DNA of 58,438 nucleotides. It comes from Mycobacterium asiaticum DSM 44297 (lineage in GTDB: Bacteria; Actinomycetota; Actinomycetes; Mycobacteriales; Mycobacteriaceae). A model generated the notes under the pieces. It saw only the letters and a program-made list of their open reading frames with translations. It was not told the DNA's origin and made no database searches. The translations under genes and the position numbers were made by a program. The stretch lies in contig NZ_HG964937.1 in the NCBI RefSeq assembly GCF_000613245.1, forward strand, positions 1,339,924 to 1,398,361. Reading direction: 5' to 3'. Shown in pieces: positions 1 to 8,793 of the stretch; within the stretch, counting starts at the first letter, position 1, and each line of letters begins with the position of its first letter.

Positions 1-885
1 GTCGCTCCGAGCCCGGCACCGCCAGCGCCGCCGGCGCCGCCGCTACCGAACAACCCACCCGCACCCCCGCTACCCCCCGTCCCGCCGGCGGTGAAGCTTC
101 CGTAGCCGCCGTTGCCGCCGGCTCCGCCGCTGGCAAACGCTCCGCCGATTCCACCCTGGCCACCGGTGCCGCCGTTGATGCTGCCGAATCCGCCGGTGCC
201 GCCGGTGCCGCCCACGGCGAACAGACCACCGGCACCGCCGGTGCCGCCGACTCCGCCGGTCGTGCCGCTTTGGCCGCCGGTTCCCCCGGCTCCGCCTGCG
301 CCGCCGAACAGGCCGCCGGCGCCGCCGTTGCCCCCTGCCGAACCGGCGGTTCCGCCGGTGCCGCCGGCTCCGCCCACACCGCCGAAGAGTCCGCCGGCTC
401 CCCCGTTTCCCCCGGCCTGCGCGCCGCCGCCGGACCCGCCCGCTCCGCCGTTGCCGAACAGCCATCCGGCGTCGCCGCCGTTTGCCCCGGTGCCCGGTGC
501 GCCGTTGACGCCGTTGCCAACTAGTGGGCGTCCCGTCAGCAGCAGGCTGGGGGCCGTTGACGACGTCGAGGAATTGCTGCTCGAGGGCTTGCAGCGGGTT
601 GGCGCCGGCGGCTTCGGCCCCGGCGTACTGGGCGGCGCCGCCGCTGAGCAGCCCCACGAATTCCTGGTGGAAGGATTCCAATTGGGCACTGAGCGCTTGG
701 TAGGCCTGCCCGTGCGCACCAAACAGACCGGCTATGCCCTCCGAAACCTCGTCGGCCGCGGCCGCCAGCACGTTCGACGTCGGTCCGAAGGCGGCCGCAT
801 TGGCCGCCCTGATCGTCGAGCCGAGGCCCGCGAGATCTGACGCCGCCGCGGTGACGTACTCCGGCGCAGCAATCACAAACGACAT
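1..885 (-). pseudogene. PE_PGRS family protein, 3' end outside window, apparent frameshift
   Basis: The gene reads leftwards from the ATG at 883-885. The first ~110 codons encode a typical PE domain (starting MSFVIAAPEYV) followed by the conserved linker that ends in LDVVNG. The original frame then turns into an Arg-rich nonsense stretch, while a second frame on the same strand carries continuous GGAGG/GGTGG-type PGRS repeats to the window edge. Removing one base from the G run at 549-553 joins the PE frame directly to a normal GRPLVGNGVNGAPGTG linker and the PGRS frame. PE_PGRS proteins are exported or cell-surface proteins of slow-growing mycobacteria, usually dependent on ESX-5. A GGGGGT ribosome-binding site lies just before the ATG. 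Family assignment is certain; whether the frameshift is real or a homopolymer error is not. Confidence 0.85.
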
Positions 886-961
886 GACGACCCCCAGTTA
901 GTCGGGCTTTGACGGGGTCAGTGTGCGCCGGTTGTACCGCCCGATTGATCGGGAGAATTCC

Positions 962-3574
962 CTATGTTTGCGGCAGCCGCGTCCGCAGCTGGGCGGCGGC
1001 TTGGGTGCGGTTGTCCACGCCGAGCTTGGCCAGGATCGCCGCGACGTGGTGTCCGGCGGTCTTCGGGCTGATACTCAGTTTCGCCGCGATCTCGGCGTCG
1101 CTGTCACCGGCCGCCAGCAACGCCAGCACCTCACGTTCGCGGCGCGTCAAACCGTGGGGATCGGAGAGGGTGTCGGCGCGTCGACCGCGCCGAGTGGGGC
1201 CGCGCAATTCCGCCAACCGCTGCTGGGCCCGCCGGGCCGCCGCCCGCGCACCGAGGTGCCGAAACGTGGCCAGCGCCGACTCGACCGCGGCGACATCCCC
1301 GCCGAGCTCCGCGATCGCGGCATCGTAGGAGCAGCCGCGGTCTCGCCATGCCCGAGCGGCGGCGTGCCAATCACCGCTGACCTCCAGCTGAAACGGCGTC
1401 GTCGGCTCGTCGTGCCCGACGGGCACCGCCGCGGCGCCCGGCAGCTTCGCCCACCGCCGCAGTTGCCAGATCAGCCACGGATTGCGATCGTCACCCATCT
1501 TGACCAACGCGTTGCGCGCGACGGTGCGGGCGGTGTCGTCATCGCCGGCCAGCCAGGCGACTTCGGCCCGGGCGGCCCAGACTGGGAAAAACCGCTGCTG
1601 GTCGAGCTCCGAACTTGCTTCGATGTCGTCGAGCAGGGAGTCGACCGGCTGGTCGCCACAGCGGGCGTTGATCAGCGCCAGGACAATCCGAGGTGCGAGC
1701 AGGTTCACCAGCGTTAGCCCGGGGCGGCTGAGCAGGTCCTCCGCGCGGGCTTTGACGCGAGCCCATTGCCCCCGGTGCAGCCCGACCAGGGCGTCCGCGC
1801 CGCCGGCGATGCCCTCGAACAAGTAGATGCCGTGGTCACGGCAGTATGCGACGGTCTCGGCGGTGAAGCGGTCGGCTCGATCGGGGTTGTAGTTCATCGC
1901 CGCGATGTAGCCGGTGACCGCCCCGAGAAAGGCGGCCGTCTCGCCGCGGGTGTCCTTGGCCATTGCATCCAGCCAGACCGTTTCCAGCTCTTCCCAGCCC
2001 GTGTCGGTGCGCACCACCTCGGTCAGCGCCATATACCCACGCGCGCGCAGCACCACCGCGTCGTCGCCGAGCTGGTTGCCGACGGCGATCGCCCGCCTGG
2101 CGTACCCGGCGCACGCCGGGTCGAAGTTCCACAGACCCTGCTCGGCCATGTTCACCAGTGACCAGGCCAGCTCGGGGCACGCATCGCCACCTTCCAGCAG
2201 TCGCAGCGAAGCCCTCCCGGCAGAATCGGATTCGCGGACGCGGCCCAAGCCCCACAACCCGTGGGAGAGCCAGCGCAGGTCGTCACCTTCACGCAGCGAA
2301 TCGCCGAGCTCACCACGCAGCTGGATCGCGGCGCGCCACGATGTCACCGCATCCTCACCGCGCCCGGACAGATAACAGGCCTCCGCGTGCTGCTCGAGCC
2401 AGCCCGCCCGCTGCCCAGGGGCAACGGTGTCGGCATGCCGCAGTGCCAGCGCGTACAGATCCGCGGCCTGCTGATGGGCTCCCAAGTCCGCGGCGCGTTC
2501 CGCTCCGGCCACTCCGTACCGGATCACGGCGCTCGCATCACCCACCTGGGCGGCGTGAAAGGTCAACGCCGCCAACGTGTTCGGGTCGATCGGTGGTTGC
2601 GCCAGGGCATTCAGCGCGCGGGCGTGCAGAGTCCTGCGCTGATGGTCGGGGATCTGGTCCAGGGTTGCGCGCCGGGCGAGTTCGTGGCGAAACCCGATCG
2701 CTTCCCACTGGCTGAGCAGCACTCCGGCGTCCAGGCATTCGGCCAGGCCGGTGCCGGCGGCCGGGCAGACTTCGTCCAGCAGGCCGGGGTGTACGCGCGG
2801 GCCGCAGACCGCCACCGCGTACACGGTGTCGCGGGCGTTCGGCGATAGCCGACCCAACCTACCCCAGACCGCCTCGGTGATGTTGCGCGGCAACGCATTC
2901 TGGTACAAAGCCTGCGGTCCGGCCGCGAGCACTTCGGTGGCATAGAACGGATTGCCGCCGGTGAGTTGGTGCAGTTGATCCGCGTTGACGCCGCTGCCGG
3001 CGGCCAGTATCGCGACCGCTTCCCGGCTCAGCGGCTTCAGGCCGATACGGCTGATTGCGGCGCAGGTCGCTATGTCGCCCAGGGCAATTGACAGCGGGTG
3101 CTGCCGGTCAAGCTGATCATCGCGATACGACAGGACCAGCAGCAGCGGCAACGAATCGATGCGGCGGGCAAGAAAACGCACCAGGTCGAGCGTGGCGCCG
3201 TCGGCCCAGTGGCAGTCCTCGATCACCCAGACCCAGTGGTGTCCGTCCCGCAAGACCGTCAGCAGTCGCCGGTACAGCGCCGCGGTGTCACTGGATTCGA
3301 TCGCCGCGTCCAGCGCCCGGGCGGCTCGGGGACCGATTCCCGTCAGTGCGTCCAGCAGCGGGCCCAACGGCCGCGGGGCGGCCAGCGGGTCACACCACCC
3401 CCGCAGCACGGTCAGGTCGGCATCCAGACCGGCAGTGAAACGGGTGATCACCGCGGTCTTGCCGACCCCGGCCTCGCCGCGCACCAGCACCAAGCGGCCC
3501 GCTCCCCGTCGCGTCGCGCGCGTCAGTGCCCTGAGCTGGCTCAGCACCGCGTCCCGCTCCAGCAGACGCTCCAT
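962..3574 (-). CDS. Large LuxR-family transcriptional regulator with N-terminal AAA/STAND ATPase
   Basis: This 870-residue protein has a Walker A motif (GEAGVGKT, residues 33-40) in an AAA_16-type ATPase domain, with the Walker B-like segment VWVIEDCHWAD around residue 120. A long helical repeat middle follows, resembling the TPR-like sensor part of MalT/LAL regulators. The last ~60 residues form a LuxR/GerE helix-turn-helix (LTRREREVLALLAAGDSDAE, then ISPKTAGHHVAAILAKL). LAL regulators are ATP-dependent, ligand-responsive transcription activators; the ligand and targets cannot be read here. It lies 76 bp downstream of the PE_PGRS start on the same strand and ends with TAG near 962. Its length is normal for the family (850-950 residues). 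Confidence 0.9.
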   Translation of the reverse strand: MERLLERDAVLSQLRALTRATRRGAGRLVLVRGEAGVGKTAVITRFTAGLDADLTVLRGWCDPLAAPRPLGPLLDALTGIGPRAARALDAAIESSDTAALYRRLLTVLRDGHHWVWVIEDCHWADGATLDLVRFLARRIDSLPLLLVLSYRDDQLDRQHPLSIALGDIATCAAISRIGLKPLSREAVAILAAGSGVNADQLHQLTGGNPFYATEVLAAGPQALYQNALPRNITEAVWGRLGRLSPNARDTVYAVAVCGPRVHPGLLDEVCPAAGTGLAECLDAGVLLSQWEAIGFRHELARRATLDQIPDHQRRTLHARALNALAQPPIDPNTLAALTFHAAQVGDASAVIRYGVAGAERAADLGAHQQAADLYALALRHADTVAPGQRAGWLEQHAEACYLSGRGEDAVTSWRAAIQLRGELGDSLREGDDLRWLSHGLWGLGRVRESDSAGRASLRLLEGGDACPELAWSLVNMAEQGLWNFDPACAGYARRAIAVGNQLGDDAVVLRARGYMALTEVVRTDTGWEELETVWLDAMAKDTRGETAAFLGAVTGYIAAMNYNPDRADRFTAETVAYCRDHGIYLFEGIAGGADALVGLHRGQWARVKARAEDLLSRPGLTLVNLLAPRIVLALINARCGDQPVDSLLDDIEASSELDQQRFFPVWAARAEVAWLAGDDDTARTVARNALVKMGDDRNPWLIWQLRRWAKLPGAAAVPVGHDEPTTPFQLEVSGDWHAAARAWRDRGCSYDAAIAELGGDVAAVESALATFRHLGARAAARRAQQRLAELRGPTRRGRRADTLSDPHGLTRREREVLALLAAGDSDAEIAAKLSISPKTAGHHVAAILAKLGVDNRTQAAAQLRTRLPQT

Positions 3575-3660
3575 GGGCGCACCTTACGGACCGCGAGGCC
3601 GGGCCGCGGCCGCTAATCGATGTGCAGAATCTGTGAGTTCGGTGCCGGAATGCTGTGTCG

Positions 3661-4764
3661 CTATTGGAGGACGAAATCCGTGACGACAGCGGCCATGTCG
3701 TCGATGGCGTTACGGGCGATGACCTCGAAACCGTGGGTGCTCAGTGTCGGTAGGCACAGCAGGCCCGCGCGCGGGGTGAGGCCGGCGCTCTTGGCGTGCG
3801 AAGCGTCGGATTCGAACGCCCCCAGCACCGCCGCCTGTGGCGCGAGCCCGCGGTCTCCGGCAATCTTCATCAGGCGGTCGGCGACGCCCTTGTCGTAGAC
3901 ACATTGCGCGTCGCTGTAGCCGATGATCGGGCCGCCGGCGACACTGGTGGCGTATTCCTGCTCCGTCGGACCGACCTCCAGAGCAAGCGTCAGGCTGCCC
4001 GGCAGTGTGGCGCTGGCGTAGGAACCGCCGATGCCGCCCACTTCCTCGTTCGTGGTGAAGACGAGAAACAGATCCTCGTTGGGTCGCTGGCCGCCCTCGT
4101 GCAGCAGTCGCGCCACCTTGAGCAGTGCGGCCACCGCGGCGCGGTCGTCGAGGAAGTAGGAGCCGATGTAGTCGCCGATGTCGACCAGCGTGCGCTTGCT
4201 GCGATGGACGCAGACCCGGGTACCGGGATGGATGCCCGCGGCGGCCAGTTCGTCCGTGGTCCGGCCGGTGAATACGTACACGTGCTCCCAGTCCAGCGCC
4301 CGGTCACCCTGATCGGGTTTGGTCTCCCAGATCCGCTTGCTCTCTTTGGTGGTGTGCTCCGAGCCGAGGGTGAGCACCGCTGTGAGGGCGTCGTGGTCGC
4401 CGAGCACAGCGACGGGGCCCAGCCCGAAGTTGCCGGGATACATCACGCCCAGCTGGGTCAGGTGCAGCGTGCCGTCGGATTCGACCCGCTTGACCAGCAT
4501 GGACAACTCGTCCAGGTGCGCCATGACTCGCGTTCCCGTGCCCGGTCCGCCAGCCGGATTCCACCTATGCCGGGCCTCACCGCTCTCGCCGGCGTCTTTG
4601 CTCCGGATGTAGCCGATCAGGTTCCCAGCGTCGTCCGTCCACATGTCGTCGACGAACGGACGCAGCTCACGGGCACAGACCGCACGCACCTCGTCTTCCT
4701 GGCCGCAGGGACCATAGGTCCACAGCAACTCCTGCAGCAGGGCGTCGGTCGAGTCCGGTGTCAT
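3661..4764 (-). CDS. M42 family metallopeptidase (aminopeptidase/endoglucanase family)
   Basis: This 367-residue protein carries the M42/M20-like co-catalytic metal ligands: His in MAHLDE, Asp in YFLDDRAA, the Glu-Glu pair in FTTNEEVGG, and a late His in LSTHGFEV. M42 enzymes are cytoplasmic, usually oligomeric, aminopeptidases acting on peptide N-termini. I chose the ATG at 4762-4764 because a GAAAGGGAG ribosome-binding site precedes it; a longer reading frame to 4902 runs into the neighbouring gene and looks random. It lies 25 bp downstream of the radical-SAM gene on the same strand, so the two may be co-transcribed. A second, distantly related M42 peptidase occurs at 8794-10029. Confidence 0.88.
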   Translation of the reverse strand: MTPDSTDALLQELLWTYGPCGQEDEVRAVCARELRPFVDDMWTDDAGNLIGYIRSKDAGESGEARHRWNPAGGPGTGTRVMAHLDELSMLVKRVESDGTLHLTQLGVMYPGNFGLGPVAVLGDHDALTAVLTLGSEHTTKESKRIWETKPDQGDRALDWEHVYVFTGRTTDELAAAGIHPGTRVCVHRSKRTLVDIGDYIGSYFLDDRAAVAALLKVARLLHEGGQRPNEDLFLVFTTNEEVGGIGGSYASATLPGSLTLALEVGPTEQEYATSVAGGPIIGYSDAQCVYDKGVADRLMKIAGDRGLAPQAAVLGAFESDASHAKSAGLTPRAGLLCLPTLSTHGFEVIARNAIDDMAAVVTDFVLQ

Positions 4765-4789
4765 TGCTCCCTTTCCGCGACCGAGCCGC

Positions 4790-5902
4790 TCAGAATGCGT
4801 AGCGCACCCGGCAGGTCGGCAGCTTGACCGCAAGCAGATCGGTGAGCTCCTGTACCCACCGGCCCTTCCAGGGGCTCTTGTACCGCACGTTCCACTGACC
4901 ACTCTCGCTGCGCTTGAGCTGTTGCAGGTCGGGACGCCACAGCAATTCTTCCGCCTTGGGATGCCAACCCAGGTTGACCTCGTGCAAACCCTCGTTGTGG
5001 GTGAGGAAGATGATCTCGGCGGCCAGCTGCCGCTTGGTGCGCTCGTTGGTGCCGTCGGCGACCTGCTCGAGCAGCTTGGCCCAGTCGTTTTGCCAGCCCT
5101 CGTAGACGATGACCGGGCTGAAGTTCAGGTGCACCTCGAAGCCCGCCTCGACGAAGTCGTCCAACGCGGCGATGCGGTCGGCCGCCTTCGACGTGCGGAT
5201 ATCGACCAGGCGGGAGGTCTCCTGGGGCATCAGGCTGAATCGCACCCGAGTGCCGCCGCGGGGGTCGTAGCCGAGCAGGTCCCGGTTGACGAATTTGGTC
5301 GCGAAGCTGGCTTTGGCGTTGGGAATTCTCGCGAAGAGGTCGACGAGATCGCGGACATTGTCCGACACCATCGCGTCCACCGAACAGTCGCTGTTCTCAC
5401 CGATGTCGTACACCCAGTCGACCGGGTCGCACTGGTTGGGCCCCGGCTTCACACCCTGGCGGGCGGCGTGCCGCTCGAGGTACCCGGCGATCTTGTCGAT
5501 GTTGGCGAACACCGTGATGGGGTTGGCGTATCCCTTGCGGCGCGGGACGTAGCAATACGAGCAGGCCATCGCGCAGCCGTTGGCCGTCGACGGCGCGATC
5601 CAGTCGCTCGATCGCTCGTTGCGGCGGGCCGACAGACTCTTCTTCTCCCCCAGGACCAGCGTCTCCCGCTTGATGCGCACCCAGTCCCCGACGTTGCCCT
5701 CGTTGCCGTACAGGCCGGGTATCGCCTGATGTGAAGCGACCTCGATGCGCTCGGCGTCCGAGAATCGGTCGAGAACCGCGCGCCCCCGGTCGAAACGCTG
5801 AATACCAGGTTCGTGGTAGATGCGTTTGATGTCGAGCAGGCGATCGGCCAGCTCAACCGGCCGCAGGCCGCGAATTTCGTGCTCTGGAAGCGTCGCAGTC
5901 AT
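4790..5902 (-). CDS. Spore photoproduct lyase-like radical SAM protein
   Basis: This 370-residue protein has a CxxxCxxC cluster (C110, C114, C117 in GCAMACSYCYVP), the spacing that binds the 4Fe-4S cluster of radical SAM enzymes. Its overall pattern (VRFSLMPQETSRLVDIRT, HLNFSPVIVYEGW, FLTHNEGLHEVNLGWHP) matches the spore-photolyase-like family widespread in mycobacteria. True SPL repairs spore photoproduct in DNA; mycobacteria form no classical spores, so the substrate is unknown. I chose the ATG at 5900-5902. The longer frame up to 6238 is antisense to the small gene on the other strand. It probably forms an operon with the M42 peptidase gene downstream. Confidence 0.87.
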   Translation of the reverse strand: MTATLPEHEIRGLRPVELADRLLDIKRIYHEPGIQRFDRGRAVLDRFSDAERIEVASHQAIPGLYGNEGNVGDWVRIKRETLVLGEKKSLSARRNERSSDWIAPSTANGCAMACSYCYVPRRKGYANPITVFANIDKIAGYLERHAARQGVKPGPNQCDPVDWVYDIGENSDCSVDAMVSDNVRDLVDLFARIPNAKASFATKFVNRDLLGYDPRGGTRVRFSLMPQETSRLVDIRTSKAADRIAALDDFVEAGFEVHLNFSPVIVYEGWQNDWAKLLEQVADGTNERTKRQLAAEIIFLTHNEGLHEVNLGWHPKAEELLWRPDLQQLKRSESGQWNVRYKSPWKGRWVQELTDLLAVKLPTCRVRYAF

Positions 5903-5983
5903 CGCCCCGTCCAACGGACGCGCGTCCGGCGGGGTTCCCGCCGCGGGCCGATGGTCGCGCGCCGATCGGCTACCTTCGAGAGC

Positions 5984-6241
5984 ATGTCTGAAGTCTCCGG
6001 AACCGATCGTATCGATGACGTCTCTCCTGGCGATGTCATCGCGCTGGACCGCGGCAAGGGCGAAGGGTCCTACAAGGTGGTATTCAAGGACACCGCCAAC
6101 GGCGGGTTCGTCGTCACGCTCGAGGGCGACGAGGGCGAGACCTTCCAGATCGAACTGGCGGCGGGCACCACGGTGAAACGGTCGTTGGCGTCGAAGTGGG
6201 AATCCGCGCAAAGCCCGACAGCGAACAGCCGGCGCCACTGA
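5984..6241 (+). CDS. Conserved small hypothetical protein
   Basis: This 85-residue acidic protein starts at the ATG at 5984 (MSEVSGTDRIDD), 81 bp from the divergently transcribed radical-SAM gene. The central part (VSPGDVIALDRGKGEGSYKV, FVVTLEGDEGETFQIEL) is rich in short beta-strand patterns and looks like a compact beta-barrel. I see no signal peptide, membrane segment or catalytic motif, and I do not recognise a characterised homologue. The upstream in-frame extension to 5813 overlaps the divergent gene and is probably untranslated. Codon use is typical of the region. Confidence 0.72.
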   Translation: MSEVSGTDRIDDVSPGDVIALDRGKGEGSYKVVFKDTANGGFVVTLEGDEGETFQIELAAGTTVKRSLASKWESAQSPTANSRRH

Positions 6242-6341
6242 ACCGTCCTGGGCGGGCGCCGCAAAATCAGTTCGAGGAAAATGCCGGAATTCGCGTTAGG
6301 CTCTGCGACGTCAGGGTCACATCGCGGATCGGGAGCCCACC

Positions 6342-6948
6342 ATGAAACACGACGACGAGGACTTTGATCGACAGAAGGCCCGCCAAGACGCCCAACGGCT
6401 GCGCGGGTTCACCGCCTTCGAGAAGTTTTCGGACAGCGACCTCGAGCGCCTCGTGCGCGCCGCCCATCACAGTTCGCAGTCGGTGCCCTGGCCGTTGATT
6501 CGGGAGCAGACCCCCTCGGACGCCTGCTACATCCTGCTCAGCGGGGCAGGCCGGGGTGTACATCGGCGACGACCGTGTTGCCGTGGTCGGGCCGGGCGAG
6601 GTGATCGGCGAATCCGCGCTGCGGCGAGGGAAACTGCGTTCCGCGACCGTGACGACCATCGGGCCGGCCGAGATGTTGCGAATCGAGCGCGACGACCTGG
6701 CCCGGCTGCTGGACGAGATACCCGCGTTGCGCGAGACCATGGAAGCTACCGCGGCCCGCCACGTGTCGGAAGCCCCGCCGCCGAAGCCCAAGGCGACCCG
6801 TTCCCGGGTGAATGCGTCCATCCCGACCGAGATCGTCGAGCAGTTCGAGCGAGCCGCCGACGACGCCGGCATCGATGCGGCGACGGCGCTCGAGGAGGCG
6901 CTGGCCGGGTGGATTGAGCAGCACAGCACCGCGCAGTCCGCGCGCTGA
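6342..6948 (+). pseudogene. Cyclic-nucleotide-binding-like protein with C-terminal RHH-like segment, frameshifted
   Basis: The frame starting at the ATG at 6342 encodes MKHDDEDFDRQ and a CAP_ED-like start (FEKFSDSDLERLV, then DACYILLSG) and then loses sense. A second frame, from about 6547 to the stop at 6946-6948, continues the same fold as QAGVYIGDDRVAVVGPGEVIGE, ending with VNASIPTEIVEQFERAADDAG, which resembles a ribbon-helix-helix segment. Deleting one G from the four-G run at 6543-6546 restores a single ~201-residue protein (SGQAGVYIG). The jelly-roll signatures (GPGEVIGESAL, RSATVTTIGPAEML) are those of Crp-type effector domains, but no winged helix follows. It is a putative effector-sensing protein; ligand unknown. 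The frameshift is either a sequence error or a recent lesion. Confidence 0.7.
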
Positions 6949-6954
6949 ATACCG

Positions 6955-7842
6955 CTAGGAGTCCCGCTCGGCGATGAGATCGGCGAGCGCCAGGATGCGC
7001 TGCGCTTCGCGCACGTGCAGGTTTTCGACCATGCGTCCGTCGATCGTGATCACGCTGTTGCCGAGCGCACGGGCTTCGTCGTAGGCCGACACCACCTTGC
7101 GGGCGTGCGCTACCTCCTCCTGCGACGGCCCGAACACGTCGTTGGCCGGGCCGATCTGGGACGGATGGATGAGGGTCTTGCCGTCGAAACCCATCTCGCG
7201 GCCCTGACGGGCTTCGGCCCGGAAACCCGCCTCGTCGGCGATGTCGTTGTAGACGCCGTCCAGGATGACCTTCCCGGCCGCTCGCGCTCCCAGGACCGCC
7301 AGGGCCAGGGCGGGCACGACGGGTGCGCGGCCGGGCAGGTGGATCGCGTGCAGTTCGTTGACCAGGTCATTGGTACCGATCACCAGTACCGCCAATCGCT
7401 CGCTGGCCGACACGATCTCCTCCACCCGCAGGAAGGCGCGGGGTGTCTCGATCATCGCCCACAGCTGCATAGTGTCCGGCGCGCCGAGCCGGTCGAGCGC
7501 GCCGGTCAGTGCCGTGACCTGTTCGCCGGTCTCGACCTTCGGCACCAGCACTCCGTGGGCGCCCGAGTCGGACGCGGCGACGAGATCATCGTCGTGCCAC
7601 TCGGTCCCCAGCCCGTTGATGCGTACTACGACCTCCCTGGGCCCGTAGCTTCCCGATGAAACGGCGTCGCGCACCTGAGCGCGCGACTCCGCTTTCGCGT
7701 CCGGGCCCACGGCGTCTTCGAGGTCGAAGATCAACACGTCCGCCGGCAGCGTCTTGGCCTTCTCGAGGGCGCGGGGCTTGTTGCCCGGCAAATAGAGCGC
7801 GGATCGGCGGGGACGCACTGTCGGTGCCATGCGGTTGATCAC
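6955..7842 (-). CDS. CitE-like HpcH/HpaI aldolase/citrate lyase family protein
   Basis: This 295-residue TIM-barrel protein has the CitE-like features RSALYLPGNKPRAL near the N-terminus, FDLEDAVG (metal- and substrate-binding Glu/Asp), the Arg of VVRING, VPKVET and WAMIETP, and the late segment GFDGKTLIHPSQI. Stand-alone CitE-like proteins cleave or hydrolyse acyl-CoA adducts such as malyl-CoA or citramalyl-CoA in the cytoplasm. No citrate lyase alpha or gamma partner is nearby, so a beta-hydroxyacyl-CoA lyase or thioesterase role is more likely than citrate fermentation. The start could also be the second Met (MAPTV, four codons on). It is convergent with the preceding broken gene and divergent from the aldo/keto reductase. 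Confidence 0.88.
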   Translation of the reverse strand: MINRMAPTVRPRRSALYLPGNKPRALEKAKTLPADVLIFDLEDAVGPDAKAESRAQVRDAVSSGSYGPREVVVRINGLGTEWHDDDLVAASDSGAHGVLVPKVETGEQVTALTGALDRLGAPDTMQLWAMIETPRAFLRVEEIVSASERLAVLVIGTNDLVNELHAIHLPGRAPVVPALALAVLGARAAGKVILDGVYNDIADEAGFRAEARQGREMGFDGKTLIHPSQIGPANDVFGPSQEEVAHARKVVSAYDEARALGNSVITIDGRMVENLHVREAQRILALADLIAERDS

Positions 7843-7936
7843 TTCCTGTCCGGTTGCCTATCGGGTAGCGAATGTCTCGTTCTTGGGCGCGACTCGCGGG
7901 TGTTGGGTTACCCCCGGAAGTGGGCACCCCAGCTCT

Positions 7937-8785
7937 ATGAGCAATGTTCCGACAATCACTCTCAACGACGGAAACGCGATCCCGCAGCTGGGCTTCGGTG
8001 TTTTCCAGATTGAACCCGATCAGACCGCCGCGGCGGTGCGCGCCGCGCTCGAGGTGGGTTATCGCCACATCGACACCGCGCAAATGTATGGCAACGAAAA
8101 AGAGGTGGGGCAAGGCATCCGGGATGCCGGCGTCGACCGCGGCGACGTCTACATCACCAGCAAACTCAACAACGGCTTCCACCGGCCCGACGACGCGCGC
8201 CGGGCGTTCGACGAGACCCTGTCCAAGCTAGGTTCGGACTACGTCGACCTCTTCCTGATCCACTGGCCACTCCCGACGCTGTACGACGGGGATTTTGTCT
8301 CGACGTGGAAAACGCTCGAAGAATTCGCCCGCGACGGACGCGCCCGCAGCATCGGCGTCTCCAACTTCCAACCCGACCATCTCGACCGGCTCGCCGAAGG
8401 CTCGCAGACCGTCCCGGCGGTGAACCAGATCGAGGTCCACCCCTACCTCACCAACGAGCGGGTCAGGACCTACAACAGGGAACACGGGATCGCGACCGAG
8501 GCGTGGTCACCCATAGCTCAGGGGAAAGTGCTGGACGATGAGGTCATCAGCCGGATCGCGGGAAAGCTGGGCAAGACTCCGGCGCAGGTGGTGCTCCGCT
8601 GGCACATTCAGCGCGGCGACATCATCTTCCCGAAATCGGTGTCACCCGAGCGGGTGAAGTCCAACTTCGAGATCTTCGACTTCGAGCTGGCCGACGACGA
8701 CGTGGCTTCCATCACCGGACTGGATCGGGGCGAGAACGGCCGCACCGGCGCCCACCCCGACACCTTCGACTACATCCCGGACTGA
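7937..8785 (+). CDS. Aldo/keto reductase (2,5-diketo-D-gluconate reductase-like)
   Basis: This 282-residue protein has the complete catalytic tetrad of the aldo/keto reductase superfamily: D46 and Y51 (HIDTAQMYGNE), K76 (ITSKLNN) and H109 (LIHWP). The C-terminal cofactor loop FPKSVSPERVKSNFEIFDFEL contains the Lys/Ser/Arg residues used to bind NADPH. The family reduces aldehydes and ketones with NADPH in the cytoplasm; the natural substrate here is unknown. I chose the ATG at 7937 (MSNVPTITLNDG), which matches the usual N-terminus of AKR5-like proteins. The longer frame from 7829 overlaps the divergent CitE-like gene. Length is normal for the family. Confidence 0.92.
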   Translation: MSNVPTITLNDGNAIPQLGFGVFQIEPDQTAAAVRAALEVGYRHIDTAQMYGNEKEVGQGIRDAGVDRGDVYITSKLNNGFHRPDDARRAFDETLSKLGSDYVDLFLIHWPLPTLYDGDFVSTWKTLEEFARDGRARSIGVSNFQPDHLDRLAEGSQTVPAVNQIEVHPYLTNERVRTYNREHGIATEAWSPIAQGKVLDDEVISRIAGKLGKTPAQVVLRWHIQRGDIIFPKSVSPERVKSNFEIFDFELADDDVASITGLDRGENGRTGAHPDTFDYIPD

Positions 8786-8793
8786 CTCCGGGA

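Noticed and set aside
112..840. Pro-rich 242-residue frame on the plus strand opposite the PE_PGRS gene
   Set aside because: It is the antisense of PGRS repeats, which always give long Pro-rich open frames; there is no ribosome-binding site and the PE domain on the minus strand is clear.
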